From: CADEFX01 sp046154585
Lineage (GTDB): Bacteria > Pseudomonadota > Alphaproteobacteria > Rhizobiales > Hyphomicrobiaceae
NCBI GenBank assembly: GCA_046154585.1
Contig: JBJXDX010000169.1
Span: 28,588 to 92,587 of the forward strand
Direction: 5' to 3'
DNA: 64,000 nucleotides
Positions 8,608 through 17,079 of this stretch are shown here, one piece after another (position 1 is the stretch's first letter; each line of letters starts with the position of its first letter). The position numbers were made by a program, and so were the translations under genes. Under the pieces are notes generated by a model. That model had not been told where the DNA came from, ran no database searches, and was given only the letters and a program-made list of their open reading frames with translations.

Positions 8608-9424
8608 GCACTGCGCCGGTCTTGCGCTTGCCCGCGGTCTGCGCACTGCGCGTCGCCTGCTCCTGCTTCAGTGCGATCCAACGCTGGCAGCTCGCCAGCT
8701 TCTGGTTGCACTTGATATCCAGCGCCGCAACGGCCGGAGGTCCGCCTTGGGCTCGTGCTGCCGGCCTCGGCCGAGGGTCCGGCCTGACCGCGATCGCACG
8801 CGGCGCAGCGGCGACCTTCGGCCCGCCGTAGATGTCGCGCGTCGCGCGCGCAACGAGAGCGCTGGCGCTGACGCCAACCATGAAGGGATTGGCCCCAATT
8901 ACGCCTGCCCCGACCACCGATGATAGCCGCGCCTGTGGTTCCGCCTGCAGCACGCGCACCGCACCTGTAGGCCCCAGCAGGAACGCCAGCCTGAGATGCG
9001 GCAGCGTCGGCTGAATGCCTTGGCTTTTCAGGTAGACCGCATTCTCCAATGTAAAAACGGCCGCCGTCGCACGCGCAAACGAACGCGTCGTCCTCAATGC
9101 CAGGACCTCCGCGTCATTGAGTTCCGCCACCTCGGCCGGGAAATGCCGCCGCGCAATGGAGATGAACGTCGACTTGATGAACTGGAACGGCCCGAGCGCC
9201 GACGACCGCGGATTGGCGGCCGTGTCGCGCCCGCCCGACTCCGCCAGCATCAGCCGGTCGAGAAAATGCGAGAGCTGCGGCACGAGGTTGCCTGGCTCCG
9301 CCAGCGCTTCCTTCTCGACCCGGGTCGAGAAGGTTGCGGCAGAGGCATCTGTCAGTGCGACGGCCAGCAACAACGCTGCGGACCCATGTCGAACAAGCGC
9401 GCGAATACGAGACAATTTCGGCAC
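8582..9424 (-). CDS. lytic transglycosylase (SLT-like) domain protein
   Basis: A 280-residue exported protein with a signal peptide (SAALLLAVALTDASA). The lysozyme-like SLT motif LMLAESGGRDTAANPRSSALGPFQFI has catalytic Glu at about residue 62. The C-terminal 80 residues are proline/arginine/alanine-rich and end with two cysteines in DIKCNQKLASCQRW, probably a disulphide. It would cleave peptidoglycan glycan strands in the periplasm. Start is GTG 9424. It converges with livF. The enzyme family is well supported; its cellular role is unknown. Confidence 0.75.
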   Translation of the reverse strand: MPKLSRIRALVRHGSAALLLAVALTDASAATFSTRVEKEALAEPGNLVPQLSHFLDRLMLAESGGRDTAANPRSSALGPFQFIKSTFISIARRHFPAEVAELNDAEVLALRTTRSFARATAAVFTLENAVYLKSQGIQPTLPHLRLAFLLGPTGAVRVLQAEPQARLSSVVGAGVIGANPFMVGVSASALVARATRDIYGGPKVAAAPRAIAVRPDPRPRPAARAQGGPPAVAALDIKCNQKLASCQRWIALKQEQATRSAQTAGKRKTGAVPKLRGAGA

Positions 9425-9581
9425 GTCTCCGTTCTGGTGGTGTTTGGGGACAACGAGTTCGTTCTCGTGCGGCGGTTCGGTGGCCCATTATAGTTGTCAG
9501 GTCAACCCATGCCGCCAGCGTTAGCGTTGCATATGGTTGATCGCGGCGAAATTGGGCGCCATGAAGACGCCGGGAGACCTC

Positions 9582-10355
9582 ATGCCTCATACGACGGTTA
9601 ACGGCCGCAGCATCGAGTATCGCATGGTGCTTGGAGACGCCGCGCGGCATCCGCCGCTGGTTTTTCTGCACGAAGGGCTCGGCTGCGCGACATTGTGGCG
9701 CGACTTTCCCGATCAGGTGGCACGCGAGACCGGCACGCGCGCGCTCGTCTATTCGCGTTTTGGTTACGGCCAGTCCGACGGCCTGGAGCAGCCGCGCACC
9801 GTGCACTTCATGCACGAGGAGGCGCTCGACGTGCTGCCCGCGCTGCTCGACAGCTTCGGCATCGAGAACCCGCTGCTCGTCGGCCATTCGGACGGCGCGT
9901 CGATCGCGCTCATCCACGCGGCTCAGTCAGGCCGCCCGGTAGCCGGACTCGTTCTGATGGCACCGCACGTCTTCGTCGAGGACATCTGCGTCGAAAGCAT
10001 CGCGCGCGTTCGCGCCACCTACGAGTCGAAGGGCCTGAAGCAGCGCCTCGCCAAATATCATGCCCACGTCGACGACGCGTTCCTCGGCTGGGCCGATACG
10101 TGGCTGCTGCCGGAGTTCCGCGCCTGGTCGATCGAATATCTGGCCGGCCGCCTCAACGCACCCGCCCTGCTGATCCAGGGCGAGGACGACGAATACGGCA
10201 CGCTCGAGCACATCGACCGCATCGGCCTGCGCAGCCAGGGCCCCACCGAGCGCCTGGTCCTGCCTCGCTGCGGCCATTCCCCGCAACGCGATCAGGAAGC
10301 CACCGTGCGCGACGCCATTGTCGGCTTCGCGCGCAGCCTCGCCGTGTCTCAGTAA
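9582..10355 (+). CDS. alpha/beta hydrolase
   Basis: A 257-residue alpha/beta hydrolase. The oxyanion region is VFLHEGLGCATLWRDFP, the nucleophile elbow is GHSDGAS (Ser at about residue 97), an acid lies in GEDDEYG and the catalytic His is in CGHSPQRD near the C-terminus. The start at ATG 9582 has GGGAG six bases upstream. The end overlaps the convergent PPOX-family gene by 7 bases. The substrate is not apparent; the standalone context gives no pathway hint. Confidence 0.83.
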   Translation: MPHTTVNGRSIEYRMVLGDAARHPPLVFLHEGLGCATLWRDFPDQVARETGTRALVYSRFGYGQSDGLEQPRTVHFMHEEALDVLPALLDSFGIENPLLVGHSDGASIALIHAAQSGRPVAGLVLMAPHVFVEDICVESIARVRATYESKGLKQRLAKYHAHVDDAFLGWADTWLLPEFRAWSIEYLAGRLNAPALLIQGEDDEYGTLEHIDRIGLRSQGPTERLVLPRCGHSPQRDQEATVRDAIVGFARSLAVSQ

Positions 10356-10957
10356 AGCTTGTCGCGATAGGCCGTTTCCAGGCGCGTCTCGACCTCGGGC
10401 CTGTCGATGCCCTTGATCTGGTCAGCGAGTGCCTCGGCGAAGGTCGCAAGCCCGTCGAGCGACGGCCACTTCTCCTTCTGCCACACGCCGGACCGCACCA
10501 CCGCCTTGCCACACTGGAAATACACACTACGCGCGGTGATCTCGACCACCGCCCGCGCCGGCCTGTTGCGCACGGCATACTTCTGCAGCAGCGCCGGGTC
10601 CGTCAGCAGCCGCGCCGTGCCATTGACGCGCAGCGTCTCGAGCCGCCCGGGCACCAGGAACAGCAGCGCGATGCGCGGATTGGCGATGATGTTCTGGAAG
10701 CTGTCGAGCCGATTGTTGCCCGGACGGTCCGGCAAATGCAGGATCTTGTCCTCAGGGACGGCGACGAACCCTGGCGCATCTCCCCGTGGCGACACGTCTG
10801 GCCACCCATCCGCATCAGAGGTCGACACAGCCACGAACGGCGAGCGGCCGATGAAATCACGGCAGTGCTTGTCGCAGTGATCGAGTTCCTTGCGCACCGC
10901 GAGTTCGGTCGGCTGCTCGTAGATTTGCCTCAGCTCCGCCAGACTGCCAATTTCCAT
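10349..10957 (-). CDS. pyridoxamine 5'-phosphate oxidase-family FMN-binding protein (DR_2398 type)
   Basis: A 202-residue split-barrel flavin-binding protein. The central block FVAVSTSDADGWPDVSPRGDAPGFV and the following LHLPDRPGNNRLDSFQNI are characteristic of the PPOX-class DR_2398-like family. True PdxH lacks this arrangement, so a vitamin B6 role should not be assumed. Start at ATG 10957 with AAGGA upstream. It lies 4 bases downstream of the glycerol kinase stop on the same strand and is probably co-transcribed with it. Confidence 0.78.
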   Translation of the reverse strand: MEIGSLAELRQIYEQPTELAVRKELDHCDKHCRDFIGRSPFVAVSTSDADGWPDVSPRGDAPGFVAVPEDKILHLPDRPGNNRLDSFQNIIANPRIALLFLVPGRLETLRVNGTARLLTDPALLQKYAVRNRPARAVVEITARSVYFQCGKAVVRSGVWQKEKWPSLDGLATFAEALADQIKGIDRPEVETRLETAYRDKLY

Positions 10958-10961
10958 GCAT

Positions 10962-12455
10962 TCATTCCTTTGCAAAGGCGATGGCCGATCTCACCGCACG
11001 CCGCCAGCCGGTGTAGCGGGACTCGCGTTCGTCGGCATCTATTTTCGGCGTGAACCGCGTGTTGAGCTTCCACAGCTCGGAGAAACCCTCCATGCCGGGC
11101 AGCACGCCCGCATGCTGGCCCGCGAGCCAGGCGGCCCCCATCGCCGTCGTTTCCAGCACCGTCGGGCGATCGACCGGCGCATCGAGGATGTCGGCCAGGC
11201 ACTGCATGGTCCAGTCGCTCGCCACCATGCCGCCGTCGACACGCAACACCATGCCGGCCGTGGGCGTCCAGTCGCGACGCATCGCCTCGGTCAGATCGCG
11301 CGTCTGATAGCACACCGACTCCAGCGCCGCGCGCGCCAGCTCGGCAGCGCCCGTCGCGCGCGTCACGCCAAACAGCGCACCCCGCGCATGCGGTTCCCAG
11401 TACGGCGCGCCGAGCCCGACGAACGCCGGCACGAGATAGACCCGCTGCGCCGGATCGGACTTGCTGGCGAGGTCGCCACTCTGCGAAGCCGACGCTATGA
11501 TCCCGAGCCCGTCGCGTAGCCACTGCACCGCCGCTCCGGCAATGAAGATCGAGCCTTCCAGCGCATACGTGCGCTGGCCGCGCAGCTGATACGCAATCGT
11601 CGTGAGCAGGCGGTTGCTCGAGACGATAGGCTGCGCGCAGGTGTTGAGCAGCGCGAAGCACCCCGTGCCGTAAGTTGCCTTCATCATGCCGGGTGCGAAG
11701 CAGGCCTGGCCGATAGTCGCCGCCTGCTGGTCTCCCGCCACGCCGCGGATCGGCAGCGCGGCGCCCAGGATCGTCGGCACCATCGTGCCGAAGTCGGCCG
11801 CGCAGTCGCGCACCTCCGGCAGCACACTGCGCGGCACGCGAAGCAATCGCAGCAGATCCTCGTCCCACTCGCCCTTGCGGATGTCGAAAAGCAGCGTGCG
11901 CGAGGCATTGGTAGCGTCGGTTGCATGCACCTTGCCGCCCGTCAGGCGCCAGATGAGAAAGCTGTCGATCGTGCCGAACGCGAGTTGGCCTTTTTCCGCC
12001 GCGGCCCGCGCCCCGCTCACGTTGTCGAGCAGCCACGCGATCTTCGTCGCCGAGAAATAGGGATCGAGCAGCAGCCCCGTCTTCGCCGTCACGCCCGGCT
12101 CGCACCCCTCGTCCTTGAGCTTCTGGCACACGTCGGCTGTGCGCCGATCCTGCCAGACGATGGCCCGATGGATCGGCCGGCCCGACTTGCGGTCCCAGAT
12201 CACGCACGTCTCGCGCTGGTTGGAAATGCCGACCGCCGCGATGTCGGCCGCGATCGTGCGCGCGTTCGAGATCGCCTCGCGTGCCGTCGCCATCGTCGTC
12301 GACCAGATGTGCTCGGGATCGTGCTCGACCCAGCCGGACGCCGGAAAATGCTGCGGAAACTCCCGCTGCCCGAAGCCGACCGGGTTCAGCGCCTCATCGA
12401 AGACAATGGCGCGACTCGACGTTGTGCCCTGGTCCAGGGCAAGAATTTTGGCCAT
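10962..12455 (-). CDS. glpK: glycerol kinase
   Basis: A 497-residue FGGY-family sugar kinase that phosphorylates glycerol to sn-glycerol-3-phosphate. The N-terminal phosphate-binding motif LALDQGTTSSRAIVFD and the adenosine motif YGTGCFALLN are present. Glycerol-contacting residues are seen in GISNQRETCVIWDR and in WQDRRT. Start at ATG 12455 (MAKILALDQG). The length matches GlpK (about 500). The product would join the pool supplied by the ugp-type importer. No glpD or glpF is adjacent. GlpK is preferred over other FGGY kinases because of the near-canonical motifs. Confidence 0.93.
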   Translation of the reverse strand: MAKILALDQGTTSSRAIVFDEALNPVGFGQREFPQHFPASGWVEHDPEHIWSTTMATAREAISNARTIAADIAAVGISNQRETCVIWDRKSGRPIHRAIVWQDRRTADVCQKLKDEGCEPGVTAKTGLLLDPYFSATKIAWLLDNVSGARAAAEKGQLAFGTIDSFLIWRLTGGKVHATDATNASRTLLFDIRKGEWDEDLLRLLRVPRSVLPEVRDCAADFGTMVPTILGAALPIRGVAGDQQAATIGQACFAPGMMKATYGTGCFALLNTCAQPIVSSNRLLTTIAYQLRGQRTYALEGSIFIAGAAVQWLRDGLGIIASASQSGDLASKSDPAQRVYLVPAFVGLGAPYWEPHARGALFGVTRATGAAELARAALESVCYQTRDLTEAMRRDWTPTAGMVLRVDGGMVASDWTMQCLADILDAPVDRPTVLETTAMGAAWLAGQHAGVLPGMEGFSELWKLNTRFTPKIDADERESRYTGWRRAVRSAIAFAKE

Positions 12456-12598
12456 AGCGGCAGTTCCAGTTGCGCCCCCGGCCAACCCTACGGAGGTCCC
12501 CTACTGGCGGCAAGCCATTGCTCCTAGGCGCAACCATGTCCTTGGGAGCGGATCAAGGGCGCTGGCGAAGCAAAGACGCCTCGGATATGATGCGTATC

Positions 12599-12802
12599 AT
12601 GACCACTGAGAGTGAAAACCTCGTCTTAGAGCACCTGCGTTACATCCGTGGCGCTGTCGATGCCTTGCGCGAGGACAATCGCGAGATCAAAACCCGGCTT
12701 GGCATCCTCGAACAGCCGTATGCCAGCTTGTCGAGTAGGATCGACCGCATTGAAGGTCGTCTCGATCGCATCGAAAAAAGGCTGGAGTTGGCTGACGCCT
12801 AG
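12599..12802 (+). CDS. small coiled-coil hypothetical protein
   Basis: A 67-residue protein, almost entirely helical by eye. It has heptad-like repeats (IRGAVDALREDNREIKTRLGILE and SRIDRIEGRLDRIEKRLEL). Similar short proteins starting MTTESENLVLEHLR are frequent in rhizobia with no assigned function. Start taken at ATG 12599; ATGs at 12587 and 12590 are possible. It faces the convergent LLM gene 6 bases away. Oligomerisation through the coiled coil is an inference. Confidence 0.6.
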   Translation: MTTESENLVLEHLRYIRGAVDALREDNREIKTRLGILEQPYASLSSRIDRIEGRLDRIEKRLELADA

Positions 12803-12808
12803 GTCGCC

Positions 12809-13969
12809 CTACCCGCCCTTCTTCTCCTTGTACTTGTCGATCTCCCGTTGGATCGCCGCCTGCGATTCCTTACCCGCCGTCTCGTGCTTGACCTTGGCAT
12901 CGTCGTAGCTGTGGACGCGCATGCTGTTGGAGCCGCGCTGGAACTGCGGGTGAACGTAGCGCGCCATCAGCTCGTAGCTGCGCTGCGTTTGCGCCCAGTC
13001 CGCCCAGTTGTGCGCGAGCAGCAGCACCGCTCCGAAGCCCCCGTTGGAGCCATGCCACAGCCGCTCGAAGTGGCGGATGCAATCGTCCGGCGTGCCGATG
13101 CAGGCGAGGCCCTCGTTTATGAGGTAGTCGCAGGGGTTCTCGATCCCGGCCGGAATAATCGGAAACGTCGCGACCTCGGTGAAGTAGCGGGCGAAATTGG
13201 CGAGCCCGAACTCGACGTCCTTGCGCGCCTGCTCGCGCGTCTCCGCCACGTGTGCAAACGTGACGATGCGCCATTTCGAGCGATCGACGGTCTTGCCGTG
13301 CTCGCGCGCGCTGTCCTCCAGGATGCCCCAGTTGGCCGCGTGTGCTTTCAAGGCTTCATCCGACGTGCCGCCGATAGAGAGCATGCCGATGCCGTTCTTG
13401 CCCGCTGCCACCGCGCCGACCGGCGAACGCGAGTTGGCAACCGCCATCTCCATCATGGGTCGCGAATAGCCGACGAGCTGCAGGTGCGCATCCTGCAAGT
13501 CGAACCAATCCGTCTTCTTCGTCACCGTGCGGCCCTGCATCAAGTCCACGATGACGCTGAGCGATTCATCGAGCTTGCGCCGCTGGTCCGCCGGATTGAG
13601 GCCCATCTTCACGGCGTCATACACCAGCGAGCCCGGGCCCACGCCGAACATGGCGCGCCCGCGCGTCATGTGGTCGAGTAGCATCATGCGGCTCGCGACC
13701 GTGAACGGGTTGTGATAGGGGAGCGACACCACGCCCGTGCCGAGGCGGATGTGCTTCGTGCGCTCGGCCGCCGCGGCGATGAACATCTCCGGACAGGCGA
13801 TGATCTCGAAGCCGCCCGAGTGATGCTCGCCCACCCACGCCTCGTGATAGTTGAGCTTGTCGAGATGGACCAGCAGGTCCATATCGCGCTCGATCGCGAG
13901 CGTCGGGTTCTCGTTCAGCGCGTGGAAGGGCGCCAGGAAAACGCCCGTGCGCAGGAAGCGGTCAGTCAT
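12809..13969 (-). CDS. LLM-class flavin-dependent monooxygenase (limonene monooxygenase-like)
   Basis: A 386-residue bacterial-luciferase-like TIM barrel that uses FMNH2 and O2. The N-terminal region has LDKLNYHEAWVGEHHSGG (substrate/flavin-pocket EHH) and TKHIRLGTGVVSLPYHNP, both typical of the family. It most resembles LimB-type/type-II Baeyer–Villiger-like enzymes in length and motifs. The start at ATG 13969 has GGAGA six bases upstream. A second LLM gene lies 36 bases upstream on the same strand, followed by a hydrolase, so the three probably form one operon. A separate flavin reductase is not seen nearby. Confidence 0.82.
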   Translation of the reverse strand: MTDRFLRTGVFLAPFHALNENPTLAIERDMDLLVHLDKLNYHEAWVGEHHSGGFEIIACPEMFIAAAAERTKHIRLGTGVVSLPYHNPFTVASRMMLLDHMTRGRAMFGVGPGSLVYDAVKMGLNPADQRRKLDESLSVIVDLMQGRTVTKKTDWFDLQDAHLQLVGYSRPMMEMAVANSRSPVGAVAAGKNGIGMLSIGGTSDEALKAHAANWGILEDSAREHGKTVDRSKWRIVTFAHVAETREQARKDVEFGLANFARYFTEVATFPIIPAGIENPCDYLINEGLACIGTPDDCIRHFERLWHGSNGGFGAVLLLAHNWADWAQTQRSYELMARYVHPQFQRGSNSMRVHSYDDAKVKHETAGKESQAAIQREIDKYKEKKGG

Positions 13970-14005
13970 CATCACTCTCCGAAAATGGCCCCGTCGTCGT
14001 ATCGA

Positions 14006-15208
14006 TTATTCCGCCGCCGCCGTCGCTGCCCGCGTCGACTGCGGATTGAGATCGCGCAGCCTCGGCAGCACCTCCTTGGCAAACAGCCGCAGGTTCTCCT
14101 TCGTGTCCGCGTGGTCGAGGAAGCCCCCCTGACCGAAGAACAAGAGATGCCCGAAGCCGCCGACGCGCTCGTTGAAGTCCTTGATCTGAGCGTAGACATC
14201 ATCGGGCGTGCCGGCAAACGCCGCGTCGCACGCAATGAGCTGCTCGATGCTGGCCTTGGTGAAATCCACTGTGTTGCCGCCCCGATCCTTGGTCGGTGGC
14301 TTGGCGTTGGGGCCCGCCTTCAGCATGGCCACATTGGCCCCCACCGAGTTGTAGCCCGGCGGGTTCGTAAACGGCTCGAGCACGATCGGTGCCGTGCGCA
14401 CATAGCCCGCGATGAGATCGGCCCGGCGCAGGCCTTCCGCGCGCGTGTTGCCCACGCCGACAACGGCGGCATAGGCGAGCCGGTCCGGCCCCGCCGTCCA
14501 ACCCAGCTCCGATGCGCGTTTTCGATAGGCCTCGAACATTGGCTTGGCGACGCTGCCGTACAGTAGCGTCGCCACCACGTGCCCCCGCTCCGCCGCCAGC
14601 TTGCCCGTATCGACGCTGAGGCCCGTCATCCATACTGGCGGCGTCGGCTGCTGCAGCGGCCGCGGCCAGATGTTGACGTTGCGATAGTGAAAGTACTCGC
14701 CTTCCCAGTTGAACGGTCCATCCGTATTTGACAGCGCTTTAAGGATCAGGTCGTGCGCTTCCCAATAGCGCCGCATCAGGCGCGCGGGATTGCTGTTGGC
14801 CGGCGCGATCTCGTAGGGCGCGCCCTTCACCAGCCCCATCTCCAGCCGCCCGCCTGATAGCACGTCGATCCACGCCATCTCCTCGGCAACGCGCACAGGA
14901 TCCGGCCGATTGGCGATCGGATTGCCGAGCGACAGCAGCCGCGCCTTCTTCGTCTCGCGCGCGATGATCGCCAACGCCATCGGCACCGAGGCCGTTAGGC
15001 ACGTCACCGTGCTGTGGTGCTCGTTGACCATGATGTCGAGCCCGACTTCATCCGCATAGGCGAACTCGTCGAGATAGCGGTTCAGCAGCTGGTGGCCGAT
15101 CTGCGGGTCGAATTGACCGTTCGGCAGCACCACACGCAGCGAGCCGCGCTTCAGGCCTTCCTCCCAGGCCGGGTGGTAGGCCATTTCCGAGAAGTACCAG
15201 ACGCGCAT
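14006..15208 (-). CDS. LLM-class flavin-dependent monooxygenase
   Basis: A 400-residue luciferase-like monooxygenase distinct from its neighbour. The N-terminus MRVWYFSEMAYHP precedes an ADEVGLDIMVNEHHSTVTC block carrying the EHH motif and a KKARLLSLGNPIANRPDP strand with a flavin-phosphate-like loop. It sits between the other LLM gene and the alpha/beta hydrolase on the minus strand with short gaps, so the two monooxygenases and the hydrolase are likely to act on one substrate. Substrate unknown. Confidence 0.82.
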   Translation of the reverse strand: MRVWYFSEMAYHPAWEEGLKRGSLRVVLPNGQFDPQIGHQLLNRYLDEFAYADEVGLDIMVNEHHSTVTCLTASVPMALAIIARETKKARLLSLGNPIANRPDPVRVAEEMAWIDVLSGGRLEMGLVKGAPYEIAPANSNPARLMRRYWEAHDLILKALSNTDGPFNWEGEYFHYRNVNIWPRPLQQPTPPVWMTGLSVDTGKLAAERGHVVATLLYGSVAKPMFEAYRKRASELGWTAGPDRLAYAAVVGVGNTRAEGLRRADLIAGYVRTAPIVLEPFTNPPGYNSVGANVAMLKAGPNAKPPTKDRGGNTVDFTKASIEQLIACDAAFAGTPDDVYAQIKDFNERVGGFGHLLFFGQGGFLDHADTKENLRLFAKEVLPRLRDLNPQSTRAATAAAE

Positions 15209-15235
15209 CTTGCGGATCTCCAGCTTGAACGTGCT

Positions 15236-16006
15236 TTAGGCCGCAGCGAATGCCGCGACGTGCTTGGCGAACTCGTTAGGCTGCTCCCAATGCGGGTAGT
15301 GACCGGCATTGGCGATCACCTCAAGCCTGGCGCCGGGAATTTCAGCGCGCCAGCCCTCGGCATAGTCGAGGTCGACGATGCGATCCTTCTCGCCCCAGAG
15401 CAGCAGCGTCGGACGATCGATGCGGTGCAGCCAGCGCTTGAGGCGCGGGTTGTGCATGTACGGCTTCCAGCCGTACAGCGCCAAGGCCTCGCGCCCGCGT
15501 ACGATCTGCGCAAGCTCCGTCTCGGGCAGCTCGGTGTAATCCACTTCGCCCTTGGCCGGATCGGCCCAAGCGAGCGTCATGACCTCGGCGCGCGGCATGC
15601 CATGCATATCGGCGATGTCGCGGTCATCGCGTCCGCGCACCTTGATGCCCATCGGATCGGCCAGCACGAGATGCGAGAACCGCTTGCCCGAGCGCACCAT
15701 CATCTCGGCCGCGACCCATCCGCCGAAGCACGCACCCACGAGCACGGCGTCCATCAGTTGCAGGTGGTCGGCGAGATCGAGATAGAGGTAAGCCAAGTCA
15801 TCGACCGTGCCGAACCAGTCCGGCAAAGCCGATCCGCCATAGCCCGGATGAAACGGCGCGATGACACGATACGTTTCGCTGAGTTTTTCGAGCCACGGCC
15901 TCTCCGGCCACAACCCTTCACCGGCGTGCAGGAACAGAAGCGGCCGGCCCTTTCCTTTCTCTACAATCTCGAGATCCACGCCCGAGATTGCGACTTGCCT
16001 CCTCAT
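15236..16006 (-). CDS. alpha/beta hydrolase
   Basis: A 256-residue alpha/beta hydrolase. It shows FLHAGEGLWPERPW (oxyanion region), an atypical nucleophile elbow VGACFGGWVAAEMM with Cys in place of Ser, an acid in LLWGEKDRIVD and His in ANAGHYPHWEQP. A cysteine nucleophile is the arrangement known from dienelactone-hydrolase-like enzymes. It is the first gene of the LLM operon, divergent from the isocitrate-lyase-family gene. It could open a lactone or ester produced by the monooxygenases; that is inference. Confidence 0.82.
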   Translation of the reverse strand: MRRQVAISGVDLEIVEKGKGRPLLFLHAGEGLWPERPWLEKLSETYRVIAPFHPGYGGSALPDWFGTVDDLAYLYLDLADHLQLMDAVLVGACFGGWVAAEMMVRSGKRFSHLVLADPMGIKVRGRDDRDIADMHGMPRAEVMTLAWADPAKGEVDYTELPETELAQIVRGREALALYGWKPYMHNPRLKRWLHRIDRPTLLLWGEKDRIVDLDYAEGWRAEIPGARLEVIANAGHYPHWEQPNEFAKHVAAFAAA

Positions 16007-16167
16007 CTACGCGCTCCTGCCTGACGTTTCTTCTTGCCAGCGTCTTGGGTCAGCAACGCATACCCGTGGCTCGGCGTCTGCATAACCGTAACCCTTGCTG
16101 GCCCCGGTCGCCAGTCCTACAGTCGACAATCAACGCTCCAAGAGCGACACGAGGAGGAAACTTGCCA

Positions 16168-17052
16168 ATGCCGATGGAGTCTCGCGCTGCGCAGTTCCGC
16201 AAGCTGCTGGCATCCGGCAAGATGATCGTTGCGCCCGGCGTCTACGACGGCATCACCGCGCGTCTGACCGAGCAGGCCGGTTTCACCGCCGCCTATATGA
16301 CCGGCGCGGGCACCTCGGCCGCCCACGGCTATCCCGACTTCGGCCTCATCACCATGAGCGAGATGGTGGCCAACGCCCGCCGCCTCTGCGACGCCCTCTC
16401 CATCCCCCTCGTTTCCGACATCGATACCGGCTACGGCAACGAGCTCAACGTCTATCGCACCATCCAGGAGTTCGAGCGCGCCGGCGTCGCCGCCGTGCAC
16501 CTCGAGGATCAGGTGTTCCCGAAGAAGTGCGGCCACCTCGAGGACAAGGAGGTCATTCCCCTCGACGACTACGTCGCCAAGATCCGCGCCGCTGCCGACG
16601 CGCGGCAATCCAAGGATTTCACGATCATCGCGCGCACCGACAGCCGTGCCGTCCTGGGCTTCGACGAGGCGATCCGGCGTGGCAATGCGGCGCTGGCGGC
16701 CGGCGCCGACATGGTGTTCGTCGAGGCGCCGCAAACGCTGGAGGAAGTCACGGCCGTTCCCAAGCACATCCAGGGTCCGTGCATGCTCAATATCGTGCTG
16801 GGCGGCAAGACACCCATCGTGGATATGGCCACCGCCGAAAAACTGGGCTATGCCCTCACCATCGTCCCGGGCCTTCTCACGCGCTCCGTCGTCGAGGTCT
16901 GCGATGCAGCGTTGAGAGAGCTGCGCGAGACCGGCCTGCCGCCTGCCAACACCCTGAAGCCCGTGCGACAGTTCTTCAATCGCTTCGGCGCCGACGCATG
17001 GGACAAGCGCCGCACCGCCTATCGCACTGACAAGAAGCAAGCTGCCGAATAG
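16168..17052 (+). CDS. isocitrate lyase/PEP mutase-family carbon–carbon lyase
   Basis: A 294-residue member of the isocitrate lyase/PEP mutase superfamily. The catalytic loop PKKCGHLEDK, with the lyase cysteine, is intact, and the Mg-binding SDIDTGYGN motif is present. The KKCGH loop points to a true lyase such as 2-methylisocitrate or 2,3-dimethylmalate lyase rather than a PEP mutase. Length fits these (about 290). RBS GAGGAGG precedes ATG 16168. It is followed by leuC-like and leuD-like genes in the same direction, so the product of a hydro-lyase is probably its substrate. No methylcitrate synthase is adjacent, which argues against a complete propionate pathway here. Confidence 0.83.
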   Translation: MPMESRAAQFRKLLASGKMIVAPGVYDGITARLTEQAGFTAAYMTGAGTSAAHGYPDFGLITMSEMVANARRLCDALSIPLVSDIDTGYGNELNVYRTIQEFERAGVAAVHLEDQVFPKKCGHLEDKEVIPLDDYVAKIRAAADARQSKDFTIIARTDSRAVLGFDEAIRRGNAALAAGADMVFVEAPQTLEEVTAVPKHIQGPCMLNIVLGGKTPIVDMATAEKLGYALTIVPGLLTRSVVEVCDAALRELRETGLPPANTLKPVRQFFNRFGADAWDKRRTAYRTDKKQAAE

Positions 17053-17079
17053 CGCGCCAAGCCAGCGAGAGAACGCACC

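Noticed and set aside
10349..10957. pdxH (vitamin B6 oxidase)
   Set aside because: The sequence matches the DR_2398 PPOX subgroup, not the PdxH signature.
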